The notes beneath the pieces were generated by a model. That model had not been told where the DNA came from. It was given only the letters and a program-made list of their open reading frames with translations, and did no database searches. Shown here piece after piece: positions 1 to 5,190 of a stretch of DNA of 10,121 bases; positions within the stretch are counted from its first letter, which is position 1; each line of letters opens with the position of its first letter. The DNA is from Candidatus Gastranaerophilales bacterium (GTDB taxonomy: Bacteria > Cyanobacteriota > Vampirovibrionia > Gastranaerophilales > Gastranaerophilaceae). The stretch is from positions 1 to 10,121 of the forward strand of contig CALUUL010000058.1 in assembly GCA_944323945.1 (NCBI GenBank). The letters are read 5' to 3'. The translations under genes and the position numbers were made by a program.

Positions 1-266
1 GCTTTATATTTAAGTATTATATCTTTTAAAATTTTATTTAAAGCTGTACCGATATGAATTTTATCTGAACTTAAGTATGGCGGACCATCATGAAGAATAA
101 ATTTATTTTTTTTGTCTCTTTGATTAATACTTTTTTCATAAATTTTGTTATCTTCCCAAAACTTTTGAGTCAAAGGCTCTTTTTGAGCTGCATTTGCTCT
201 CATCTCTAATGAAGTTTTAGGTAAATTTATACTGTCCTTATAATCCTTTTTTGTAGCTTCTGTCAT
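1..266 (-). CDS. ileS: Isoleucyl-tRNA synthetase, N-terminal 88 residues (partial)
   Basis: This enzyme charges tRNA-Ile with isoleucine in the cytoplasm. Only the start lies in the window; the gene runs off the left edge. The ATG at 266-264 follows an AGGTGG ribosome binding site (272-277). The translation begins [20 protein letters not shown], continues with a region containing [10 protein letters not shown] and QKFWEDN (residues 22-40), and then shows FILHDGPPY (56-64) and [10 protein letters not shown] (75-84). This order is the standard beginning of bacterial IleRS, and the KDSINLP...MRANA wording is closest, from memory, to cyanobacterial IleRS. The class I HIGH motif reads HIGT (71-74), and the usual PPYANG stretch is replaced by PPYLSSDKI, one residue longer. 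The gene diverges from the 424 operon. Family assignment is secure; whether the altered signature affects activity cannot be judged from a fragment. Confidence 0.93.
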   Translation of the reverse strand, partial: MTEATKKDYKDSINLPKTSLEMRANAAQKEPLTQKFWEDNKIYEKSINQRDKKNKFILHDGPPYLSSDKIHIGTALNKILKDIILKYK

Positions 267-373
267 AATATCCACCTATTACATATTTACCGATTAATAT
301 TTTAATATAAACACATATAATAGTAAAAATATCTTATAATTATTTGTATATCTTTACTAATTTTATTGATTAA

Positions 374-401
374 TTACTTTGTTCATTTAATATGATATAA
401 T
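374..401 (+). promoter_or_regulatory. Putative sigma-70-type promoter of the 424-3029 operon
   Basis: A perfect TATAAT (396-401) preceded by an extended -10 TG (393-394) lies 16 bases after a weak -35 TTACTT (374-379). Transcription would start near 408, about 16 bases before the ATG at 424. An AGGAG ribosome binding site (413-417) follows. No clear partner promoter for the divergent ileS was found in this 157-base spacer. Confidence 0.55.
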
Positions 402-423
402 CTTTGCAAAAAAGGAGACTCAA

Positions 424-1473
424 ATGTTTTGGAATAAGCCTGTTTATCTCAAAAATACAATGTTTGTTGTGGCAGCTATATTAATAATATTACTAATTAT
501 GCAAATGAAAGAAATAGCACTTCTTATTTTTGCATCATTTGTATTGGCTTGTTCATTAAATCCTGCAGTCGATAAATTAAGCACTAAAATGCCTCGTTCT
601 TTGGCTTCTACAATTGTTATCACAGGTGCTATTCTGGTGGCTGTGCTTTTTTTAATCCCAATTGTTTCAATTTCAATAAAAGAAATTCAGCAAGTTTTTA
701 ATAATATCCCACTTTTCATAAAAAATATTATAGATTTTATGAGTAATAAAACAATTATGGGGAAACCGATAATTGAATATGTTGATATTAATGCATTGAC
801 AAATACATCTTCTCAAATGGCATCTGGAATTGTAAATAAATCAATAAACTTTACTGTTGCTTTTATGGAGGCAATAACAATTGTAATTACAATGGGTGTT
901 ATTGTTTTTTATATGGTTAATGAAAAAAATCTTGTAAGAGATGCAATTGTTCTTATTTTTCCGCCAAAGATGAAAAAAAGAGCCAAAGAAGTTTATGAAA
1001 ATATTGAACATAAAGTAGGTGGATATGTGATAGCACAGGTCTTATCAATGTCAACAGTTGCAATATTTACAGCTATTGGTTTAATGATTCTAAAAGTTCA
1101 ATATGCAGTATTATTGGGCTTAATTGCCGGTATTTTAGATATTGTTCCGATAGTAGGTCCAACAGTTGCATTTATTTTAGGAATTCTATGTGCATCTCAA
1201 CAAGGCTGGCTTATCATTATTTTGACTGTGGTTGTTTACCTCGCTGCACAATGGGTATCAAATAATTTTGTAAGGCCACTTGTTTTTGGTAAGTTTTTAG
1301 ATTTACATCCTTTGATAATTATATTTGCATTCCTTATATCTGCACAATTTCTTGGCGTATGGGGTGTTATACTCTCGCCAGCCATCGCTGCATTGTTATT
1401 AACATTGTTTGATGAGTTATATCTTAAAACAATTAACGGAAGACAAGAAAAGATGGAAGAAGAATTAAAGTAA
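424..1473 (+). CDS. AI-2E/PerM family membrane transporter
   Basis: The 349-residue product is an integral inner-membrane protein of the AI-2E family (PF01594, formerly UPF0118), which includes E. coli TqsA, YdiK and PerM. The layout fits the family: two N-terminal hydrophobic segments (about 12-46), another at 60-84, a polar middle region (about 85-140), a segment at 142-165, and a C-terminal block of hydrophobic segments (200-330). The C-terminal block contains LLGLIAGILDIVPIVGPTVA (230-249) and FVRPLVFGKFLDLHP (282-296), the most conserved parts of the family. The start is set by AGGAG seven bases upstream. Substrates of most members are unknown. The AI-2 link comes from TqsA only, so the presence of luxS 3.7 kb away is suggestive but not evidence. 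The stop codon overlaps the next gene's ATG, so the two are probably translated together. Confidence 0.9.
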   Translation: MFWNKPVYLKNTMFVVAAILIILLIMQMKEIALLIFASFVLACSLNPAVDKLSTKMPRSLASTIVITGAILVAVLFLIPIVSISIKEIQQVFNNIPLFIKNIIDFMSNKTIMGKPIIEYVDINALTNTSSQMASGIVNKSINFTVAFMEAITIVITMGVIVFYMVNEKNLVRDAIVLIFPPKMKKRAKEVYENIEHKVGGYVIAQVLSMSTVAIFTAIGLMILKVQYAVLLGLIAGILDIVPIVGPTVAFILGILCASQQGWLIIILTVVVYLAAQWVSNNFVRPLVFGKFLDLHPLIIIFAFLISAQFLGVWGVILSPAIAALLLTLFDELYLKTINGRQEKMEEELK

Positions 1474-3029
1474 TGTCTGAAACTTATTTGTATGTACAGA
1501 ATAAAGAAAACGATGCTGATTTAAATGTTTGGTGTTGTTTTCCTGCTGTATATAATTTCGGAATGTCCGCTTTAGGTTTTCTTACGGTTTTTAAGCAAAT
1601 AAGTACGATGGAGGGTATCTTTGCCGAGAGAATCTTTACTGATACTCAAAAGACACAAATAAGGCCATCAAGTGTTGATGTTATGGCGTTTTCTTTTTCT
1701 TTTGAACTTGATTATCTTGGAATTTTAAATATATTAAAAACTTATGATATTCCTTTTGGGGCTAAAGACAGAGACGAATCATACCCATTGATTTCGGCCG
1801 GCGGTCCTGTTGTGAGTGCTAATCCTGAGCCATTTGCTGAATTTTTTGATTTCATTACAATTGGTGATTCCGAAAATAATATAAATAAAATATATGAAAT
1901 ACTTCGAAATAATAAAGATAAATCTAAGTCAGAAAAACTTAAACTTTTATCAAAGGTAGAGGGGGTTTATATTCCATCTTTCAAAAAAGAAGGGTATTTT
2001 GTTAAAAAATCTTCTGCTTGTTTGGATTTTTGTGTATCAACACCAATCTTAACAGAAAATAGTTTTTTTTCTGATACTTTTATAGTAGAAGTTGAAAGGG
2101 GATGTCCTCAAAGTTGTGCTTTTTGTCTGACTTCATTTATTAATAATCCTGTTAGATTTTCACCATTTGAAGAAATTATTAAACAAATTGATTTAGGGTT
2201 AGAACATACCAATAAAATTGCTTTGCTCGGCGCTTTAATATGCTCTCATCCAAAGATTGATGATATTTGTCAATATATTATTGATAAAGTGGATTCAGGC
2301 ATGAAACTTGAGGTAACAGTATCATCTTTAAGAGCTGATTATGTTTCGGATACTGTACTTGAAATGCTTCATAAATGCGGACAAAAATCTGCAACAATAG
2401 CAGTTGAAGCAGGAAGTGAAAGATTAAGGAAAGTAATTAATAAACACCTTAATAAAGAAGATATATTATGTATTATAGATAAAATGGTTAAACACGGTTT
2501 TACCGGGGTTAAAATGTATGGAATTATCGGACTCCCTACTGAAACTTATGAAGATTTGGATGAATTTGTAAATTTATGCAAAGAAATAAAACAAAAATAT
2601 AGAGGTTTTATAATAACGCCAAGTTTTTCAACATTTGTTCAAAAAGCTCATACTCCTTTTCAATTTGCAGCTCGTGAAAATATAAAAATTCTCGAAAAGA
2701 AAAACGAATATATAAAAAAAGAATTTGCCAAAATTGGAATAAAAGCCAGAACAAGCAGTGTAAAATGGGATTATATACAGTCTCTTCTTTCAAGAGGTGA
2801 TAGAACACTTAATCCTTATTTAATAGAAGTATTTAATCAAGGTGGAAATATTGGGGCTTTTAAGTCTGTGTATAAAGATTTTGAAAAAAATAATAAATTA
2901 AAACCTTCTGATGAAATTGTTTTAAAAGAAGTAAGTATAGAAGATGAATTGCCTTGGGATTTTATTTTGTATCCAAAAAATAAAGAAGTCTTAAAATCCG
3001 AATATAAAAGGCTTTTGGCTTTACAATAA
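1473..3029 (+). CDS. Radical SAM protein with B12-binding-like N-terminal domain, function unknown
   Basis: The 518-residue protein has the layout of COG1032-type enzymes. Residues about 65-140 resemble a cobalamin-binding-type Rossmann domain, with ISAGGPVVSANPEPFAEF (107-124) followed by FDFITIGDSE (125-134); no cobalamin-ligand DxHxxG motif is evident. The radical SAM core follows with the CxxxCxxC cluster motif at C211, C215 and C218 (RGCPQSCAFC). It also has SSLRAD (284-289), VEAGSERLRKVIN (311-323) and the late GIIGLPTETYEDL (350-362). The C-terminal part contains KAHTPFQFAA (391-400) and RGDRTLNPYLIEVF (441-454), typical of the uncharacterised B12-binding radical SAM families. The start ATG overlaps the preceding stop as TAATG and has only a weak upstream purine stretch, indicating translational coupling. 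The substrate cannot be predicted. It might act on a lipid or RNA, but nothing in the sequence decides this. No U-rich terminator directly follows the stop. Confidence 0.88.
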   Translation: MSETYLYVQNKENDADLNVWCCFPAVYNFGMSALGFLTVFKQISTMEGIFAERIFTDTQKTQIRPSSVDVMAFSFSFELDYLGILNILKTYDIPFGAKDRDESYPLISAGGPVVSANPEPFAEFFDFITIGDSENNINKIYEILRNNKDKSKSEKLKLLSKVEGVYIPSFKKEGYFVKKSSACLDFCVSTPILTENSFFSDTFIVEVERGCPQSCAFCLTSFINNPVRFSPFEEIIKQIDLGLEHTNKIALLGALICSHPKIDDICQYIIDKVDSGMKLEVTVSSLRADYVSDTVLEMLHKCGQKSATIAVEAGSERLRKVINKHLNKEDILCIIDKMVKHGFTGVKMYGIIGLPTETYEDLDEFVNLCKEIKQKYRGFIITPSFSTFVQKAHTPFQFAARENIKILEKKNEYIKKEFAKIGIKARTSSVKWDYIQSLLSRGDRTLNPYLIEVFNQGGNIGAFKSVYKDFEKNNKLKPSDEIVLKEVSIEDELPWDFILYPKNKEVLKSEYKRLLALQ

Positions 3030-3069
3030 ATTTGTATTTACAATTTGTAATATTATAAAAAAATAACAC

Positions 3070-3097
3070 TTGACATAAGAATAATATATGTCATAAT
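3070..3097 (+). promoter_or_regulatory. Near-consensus promoter in the rSAM-purA gap
   Basis: A perfect -35 TTGACA (3070-3075) is followed 16 bases later by CATAAT (3092-3097, five of six matching). This is among the best promoter matches in the window. Transcription would start near 3104. The first coding start downstream is more than 350 bases away, and a terminator intervenes at 3211-3233, so the promoter appears to serve a short non-coding transcript. Confidence 0.6.
3071..3093. promoter_or_regulatory. Putative operator: inverted repeat TGACATA-N9-TATGTCA
   Basis: A perfect 7+7 base inverted repeat (3071-3077 and 3087-3093) starts inside the -35 element and ends at the first bases of the -10 element. 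Its half-site centres are 16 bases apart, and the arms cover both promoter elements. That is the expected geometry for a dimeric repressor that occludes RNA polymerase. The regulator is not identified. An AT-rich context makes chance palindromes more likely, but 7 bp exact with two G:C pairs in total, placed exactly on the promoter, is notable. Confidence 0.4.
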
Positions 3098-3103
3098 GAT
3101 AAT

Positions 3104-3233
3104 GTAAGATTTAAGTGTAAGCAATACACTAAACGAAACATTACAACCCCGAACACATATAAACTCCTAAATAATAAACACAAAAGAGACCATTAGGATG
3201 CAGAAATAGACCACTGAAAAGTGGCTTTTTTTT
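3104..3233 (+). ncRNA. Candidate small RNA, about 130 nt
   Basis: This transcript is bounded by the promoter at 3070-3097 and the intrinsic terminator at 3211-3233. It has no credible ORF. A 5' hairpin pairs AGTGTA (3114-3119) with TACACT (3125-3130) around loop AGCAA, extended by TTT/AAA across a bulged A. An A/C-rich, probably single-stranded linker carries ACCCCG (3146-3151) and ACTCCT (3163-3168), the latter complementary to Shine-Dalgarno sequences. TCCTAA (3165-3170) can alternatively pair with TTAGGA (3193-3198), and AGACCA occurs twice (3187-3192 and 3208-3213). The 5' hairpin, open ACUCCU stretch and terminator hairpin recall the cyanobacterial Yfr1 RNA (conserved ACUCCUCACAC), though this RNA is about twice as long. 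Alternatives are a 3' UTR of the upstream operon or a leader with an attenuator. It does not match any riboswitch class I can recognise. Confidence 0.4.
3211..3233 (+). terminator. Intrinsic terminator of the candidate small RNA
   Basis: A short stem pairs CCACT (3211-3215) with AGTGG (3220-3224) around a GAAA loop. After one C comes a run of eight T (3226-3233). The stem is short, but the stable GNRA-type loop and long U-run make it convincing. It may also end read-through transcripts from the 424-3029 operon, which has no terminator of its own. Confidence 0.7.
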
Positions 3234-3278
3234 GTTTAAAAATAGGTTTTTATATTAAAAAAACACAAGCAAAATGTT

Positions 3279-3327
3279 TTTAAGTGTTTGAAGTACAATT
3301 TAAACACTTATTAGAAAAACACTTATT
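3279..3327. repeat. AAGTGTTT/AAACACTT inverted and direct repeat cluster upstream of purA
   Basis: TAAGTGTTT (3281-3289) and AAACACTTA (3302-3310) are exact reverse complements. In RNA the stem extends through a G-U and two A-U pairs to 12 pairs, with a six-base loop. AAACACTTATT (3302-3312) recurs as a direct repeat 15 bases later (3317-3327). TTTAAGTGT (3279-3287) also occurs at 3110-3118 in the small RNA's 5' hairpin, and ACACTTT occurs once more at 3400-3406. No U-run follows, so this is not a terminator. Binding sites for a transcription factor controlling purA are one possibility. Confidence 0.5.
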
Positions 3328-3348
3328 TTAGATTATTGATTTTATAAT
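3317..3348 (+). promoter_or_regulatory. Possible purA promoter (-10 only convincing)
   Basis: A perfect TATAAT lies at 3343-3348. The position expected for a -35 (3320-3325, CACTTA) has no consensus match but falls inside the third AAACACTTATT repeat, as would be seen at an activator-dependent promoter. A second TATAAT at 3433-3438 lies only 36 bases before the purA ATG, also without a good -35 at normal spacing. Either could be used. The rest of the stretch 3349-3462 is AT-rich and shows nothing else recognisable. Confidence 0.3.
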
Positions 3349-3462
3349 CCTTAAATAATTAAATATTTTGGTTTTTGCTATTTCTTAATACATATCTTTA
3401 CACTTTGTTTCTATAAACATTAGCTTTTGGTTTATAATAAATGGGTAAGAGCCATGTCTAAG

Positions 3463-3468
3463 AAAGGA
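3463..3468 (+). promoter_or_regulatory. Ribosome binding site fixing the purA start
   Basis: AAAGGA ends six bases before the ATG at 3475. The in-frame alternatives, TTG at 3427 and ATG at 3454, have no comparable purine site and would add 16 or 7 residues absent from the family, so 3475 is chosen. Confidence 0.8.
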
Positions 3469-3474
3469 CATAAT

Positions 3475-4770
3475 ATGAAAAATACTGTAGTTGTCGGTGC
3501 TCAATGGGGAGATGAGGGAAAAGCTAAAATTACTGACCTTTTGGCAGAGTATGCTGATGTTATTATTCGTTATCAAGGCGGTTGTAATGCCGGTCATACT
3601 GTTGTTGCAAATAACGAAACTTACAAATTCCATTTGATACCATCGGGTGTTTTATATGATAATAAGTTCTGTTTTATTGGTGCAGGTACAGTTATTCATC
3701 CTGAAACTTTTTTGAAAGAAACTCAAGAACTTATTGAAAGAGGTGTAAACCTTTCTACACTTAAAATAAGCCCTTTAGCTACTATTACTCTTCCTTATCA
3801 TATTGATATAGATGGAATTAGTGAGAATACTTCAGGAAAAAATAAAATAGGAACAACAAAAAAAGGAATAGGTCCTACATATTCAGATAAAATAGGTAGA
3901 TATGGTTTAAAAATACAAGATTTATATGATGAAGAACTGTTAAATATTCGTTTAGATGCCATACTCCCATTAAAAAATAAAATGCTTGAAAAAGTTTATG
4001 GAACAAAAACGTATTCAAAAGAAGAAATGCTTGAACATTGCAGAAAGTATGCAGAAATCTTCAAACCTTATGTTTGTGAAAATTGGGTTGATAAATTAAC
4101 AAGTGCATTAAAAGAAGACAAAAAAATTCTTTTTGAAGGTGCACAAGGAATAATGCTTGATATAGACTATGGCACTTATCCTTATGTAACAAGTTCAAGT
4201 CCTATTGGCGGTGGCGCTGCAACAGGTTCAGGTATTGGACCTACTAATATAAAGAATGTAATAGGTGTCACAAAAGCATATATTACAAGAGTTGGAGAAG
4301 GTCCTTTTGTTACGGAATTATTAGATGAAACAGGTGAAAAAATTAGAACAATCGGCGGTGAATTTGGTACAACTACAGGACGTCCAAGACGTTGCGGTTG
4401 GTTTGATGCTGTTCTTTCAAGATATTGTGTTCTTGTTGGCGGTTTAACCGAAATGGCAATAACAAAACTTGATGTTTTTGATACTTTTGATGAATTAAAA
4501 GTTTGTGTTGCATATAAAGATAAACGAGACGGAAAAATTTATAAAGATTATCCGACTAATATAAATATGCATAAATACTTAGAGCCTGTCTATGAAACTT
4601 ATAAAGGCTGGAAGACTGATATTACAAAATCTAAAAAAATGGAAGATTTACCCGAAAATGCTAAAGCTTATTTGAAAAAGCTTGAAGAATTGGTTGGTAT
4701 TCCAATAAAAATTGTGAGTGTTGGTCCGGATAGAGAACAAACCATAATGTTGGAAAATCCGTTTAAATAA
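3475..4770 (+). CDS. purA: Adenylosuccinate synthase
   Basis: PurA joins IMP and aspartate using GTP to make adenylosuccinate, the first committed step to AMP, in the cytoplasm. From the 3475 start it has 431 residues, the normal family length. The N-terminus shows the GTP-binding signature GAQWGDEGK (8-16), with catalytic Asp13, and the GGCNAGHTVV segment (35-44), with catalytic His41. The middle contains KKGIGPTYSDK and EGAQGIMLDIDYGTYPYVTS, and later GEFGTTTGRPRRCGWFDAV and ITKLDVFD, all family landmarks. The residue after GDEGK is alanine (GKAKITD) where most bacteria have glycine; this is mild and unlikely to matter. The gene stands alone, flanked upstream by a structured non-coding region and downstream by strong terminators, so it appears to be a single-gene transcript. 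A longer start at TTG 3427 is possible but poorly supported. Confidence 0.97.
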   Translation: MKNTVVVGAQWGDEGKAKITDLLAEYADVIIRYQGGCNAGHTVVANNETYKFHLIPSGVLYDNKFCFIGAGTVIHPETFLKETQELIERGVNLSTLKISPLATITLPYHIDIDGISENTSGKNKIGTTKKGIGPTYSDKIGRYGLKIQDLYDEELLNIRLDAILPLKNKMLEKVYGTKTYSKEEMLEHCRKYAEIFKPYVCENWVDKLTSALKEDKKILFEGAQGIMLDIDYGTYPYVTSSSPIGGGAATGSGIGPTNIKNVIGVTKAYITRVGEGPFVTELLDETGEKIRTIGGEFGTTTGRPRRCGWFDAVLSRYCVLVGGLTEMAITKLDVFDTFDELKVCVAYKDKRDGKIYKDYPTNINMHKYLEPVYETYKGWKTDITKSKKMEDLPENAKAYLKKLEELVGIPIKIVSVGPDREQTIMLENPFK

Positions 4771-4783
4771 TTTTAATTAGTTT

Positions 4784-4813
4784 AAAGAGTGCGATTAAAA
4801 AGCACTCTTTTTT
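4784..4813 (+). terminator. Intrinsic terminator of purA
   Basis: A nine-pair stem, AAAGAGTGC (4784-4792) with GCACTCTTT (4802-4810), encloses a nine-base loop, with a T-run covering 4808-4813. It starts 13 bases after the purA stop. This is a strong, textbook terminator. Confidence 0.9.
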
Positions 4814-4830
4814 ATAACTTAGAAAAATCA

Positions 4831-4868
4831 GTTCAAATTTAAAATAAATTTGAACTTTTTTATTTTTT
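4831..4868 (+). terminator. Second terminator hairpin after purA
   Basis: A perfect ten-pair stem, GTTCAAATTT (4831-4840) with AAATTTGAAC (4846-4855), has a five-base loop and is followed by TTTTTT-A-TTTTTT (4856-4868). A five-A run on its left side (4823-4827) could let it act weakly on the minus strand too. It serves no gene of its own and may be a backup for purA. Confidence 0.8.
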
Positions 4869-4965
4869 CCTCGTTTTAAATAGTACGAGGAATTGAAATT
4901 TATTTTAATCTTTCGGAATTGAAAAACTCTAAATACTACTTATTTATTCCATAACAGAAATCTAT
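4869..4965. other. Spacer with a hairpin and a short direct repeat, no gene seen
   Basis: CCTCGT (4869-4874) pairs with ACGAGG (4885-4890) across ten bases but has no U-run. Its arms share the CCTCG core of the tRNA-Lys terminator at 5149-5172. GGAATTGAAA occurs twice (4889-4898 and 4915-4924). A TTGAAA (4919-4924) with a poor -10 is not enough to claim a promoter. No coding sequence is visible on either strand. Confidence 0.4.
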
Positions 4966-4998
4966 GTGGCTTTTTAAAAAAGTCACTTTTTATTTTTT
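4966..4998 (+). terminator. Third terminator hairpin between purA and tRNA-Lys
   Basis: GTGGCTTT (4966-4973) pairs with AAAGTCAC (4979-4986), one pair being G-U, with a short A/T loop. It is followed by TTTTT-A-TTTTTT (4987-4998). It ends 21 bases before the -35 of the tRNA promoter, which it would insulate from upstream transcription. Confidence 0.7.
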
Positions 4999-5019
4999 GA
5001 ATAAAAATAAAAAAACTTG

Positions 5020-5048
5020 TTGACTCTAAAATATGTTCTTGTTATGTT
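5020..5048 (+). promoter_or_regulatory. Promoter of tRNA-Lys and probably luxS-mtn
   Basis: TTGACT (5020-5025) lies 17 bases before TATGTT (5043-5048), which is preceded by the extended -10 bases TG (5040-5041). The predicted start near 5055 lies about 14 bases before the mature tRNA. Because no promoter fits between the tRNA terminator and luxS, it is also the nearest promoter for luxS-mtn. Confidence 0.6.
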
Positions 5049-5068
5049 AATAGAGAAGTAAGACAAAT

Positions 5069-5144
5069 GCGTCTGTAGCTCAGCAGGTAGAGCACTCCCC
5101 TTTTAAGGGATAGGTCGCGCGTTCGAATCGCGCCAGACGCACCA
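5069..5144 (+). tRNA. tRNA-Lys (anticodon UUU)
   Basis: The 76 bases fold as a full cloverleaf: acceptor GCGTCTG/CAGACGC, D stem GCTC/GAGC, anticodon stem CTCCC/GGGAT with loop CTTTTAA, and T stem GCGCG/CGCGC with loop TTCGAAT. A73 and an encoded CCA end (5142-5144) follow. The anticodon TTT reads lysine codons AAA and AAG. One oddity is the C27-U43 mismatch at the top of the anticodon stem. The stems are GC-rich, in sharp contrast to the surrounding DNA. It is a canonical substrate class for U34 thiolation by MnmA, encoded nearby. Confidence 0.97.
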
Positions 5145-5148
5145 TTTT

Positions 5149-5172
5149 AAGCCTCGGGAACGAGGCTTTTTT
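5149..5172 (+). terminator. Terminator/attenuator between tRNA-Lys and luxS
   Basis: An eight-pair stem, AAGCCTCG (5149-5156) with CGAGGCTT (5161-5168), is capped by a GGAA tetraloop. The T-run reaches 5172. It begins four bases after the tRNA CCA end. The luxS ribosome binding site starts at 5179, so any luxS message must cross this hairpin. Confidence 0.9.
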
Positions 5173-5190
5173 ATTATCAGGAGTTCTAAA

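Noticed and set aside
424..1473. Reading the AI-2E-family protein as the AI-2 exporter partnering luxS
   Set aside because: The family name comes from one E. coli member. The gene is 3.7 kb from luxS in a different transcription unit, so no specific link can be claimed.
2608..2808. Minus-strand ORF of 66 codons inside the radical SAM gene
   Set aside because: It is antisense to a well-supported gene, has low-complexity Phe/Leu-rich content and no ribosome binding site; it is a shadow of A-rich codons on the sense strand.
3104..3233. Known riboswitch or T-box leader for purA
   Set aside because: No purine, PRPP, T-box or other class motif could be recognised, and the terminator is followed by about 240 bases, with a separate -10 candidate, before purA.
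3441..3461. Six-codon upstream ORF (MGKSHV) before purA
   Set aside because: No ribosome binding site precedes it, and it encodes nothing recognisable as a regulatory leader peptide.
3427..3474. N-terminal extension of purA from TTG 3427 (or ATG 3454)
   Set aside because: The added residues are not part of the family, no ribosome binding site precedes them, and ATG 3475 has AAAGGA at ideal spacing.
3385..3633. Minus-strand ORF of 82 codons overlapping the purA start
   Set aside because: Antisense to the conserved PurA N-terminus, with no recognisable family and no promoter.
4869..4890. Fourth terminator hairpin (CCTCGT/ACGAGG)
   Set aside because: There is no U-run on either strand immediately after the stem.
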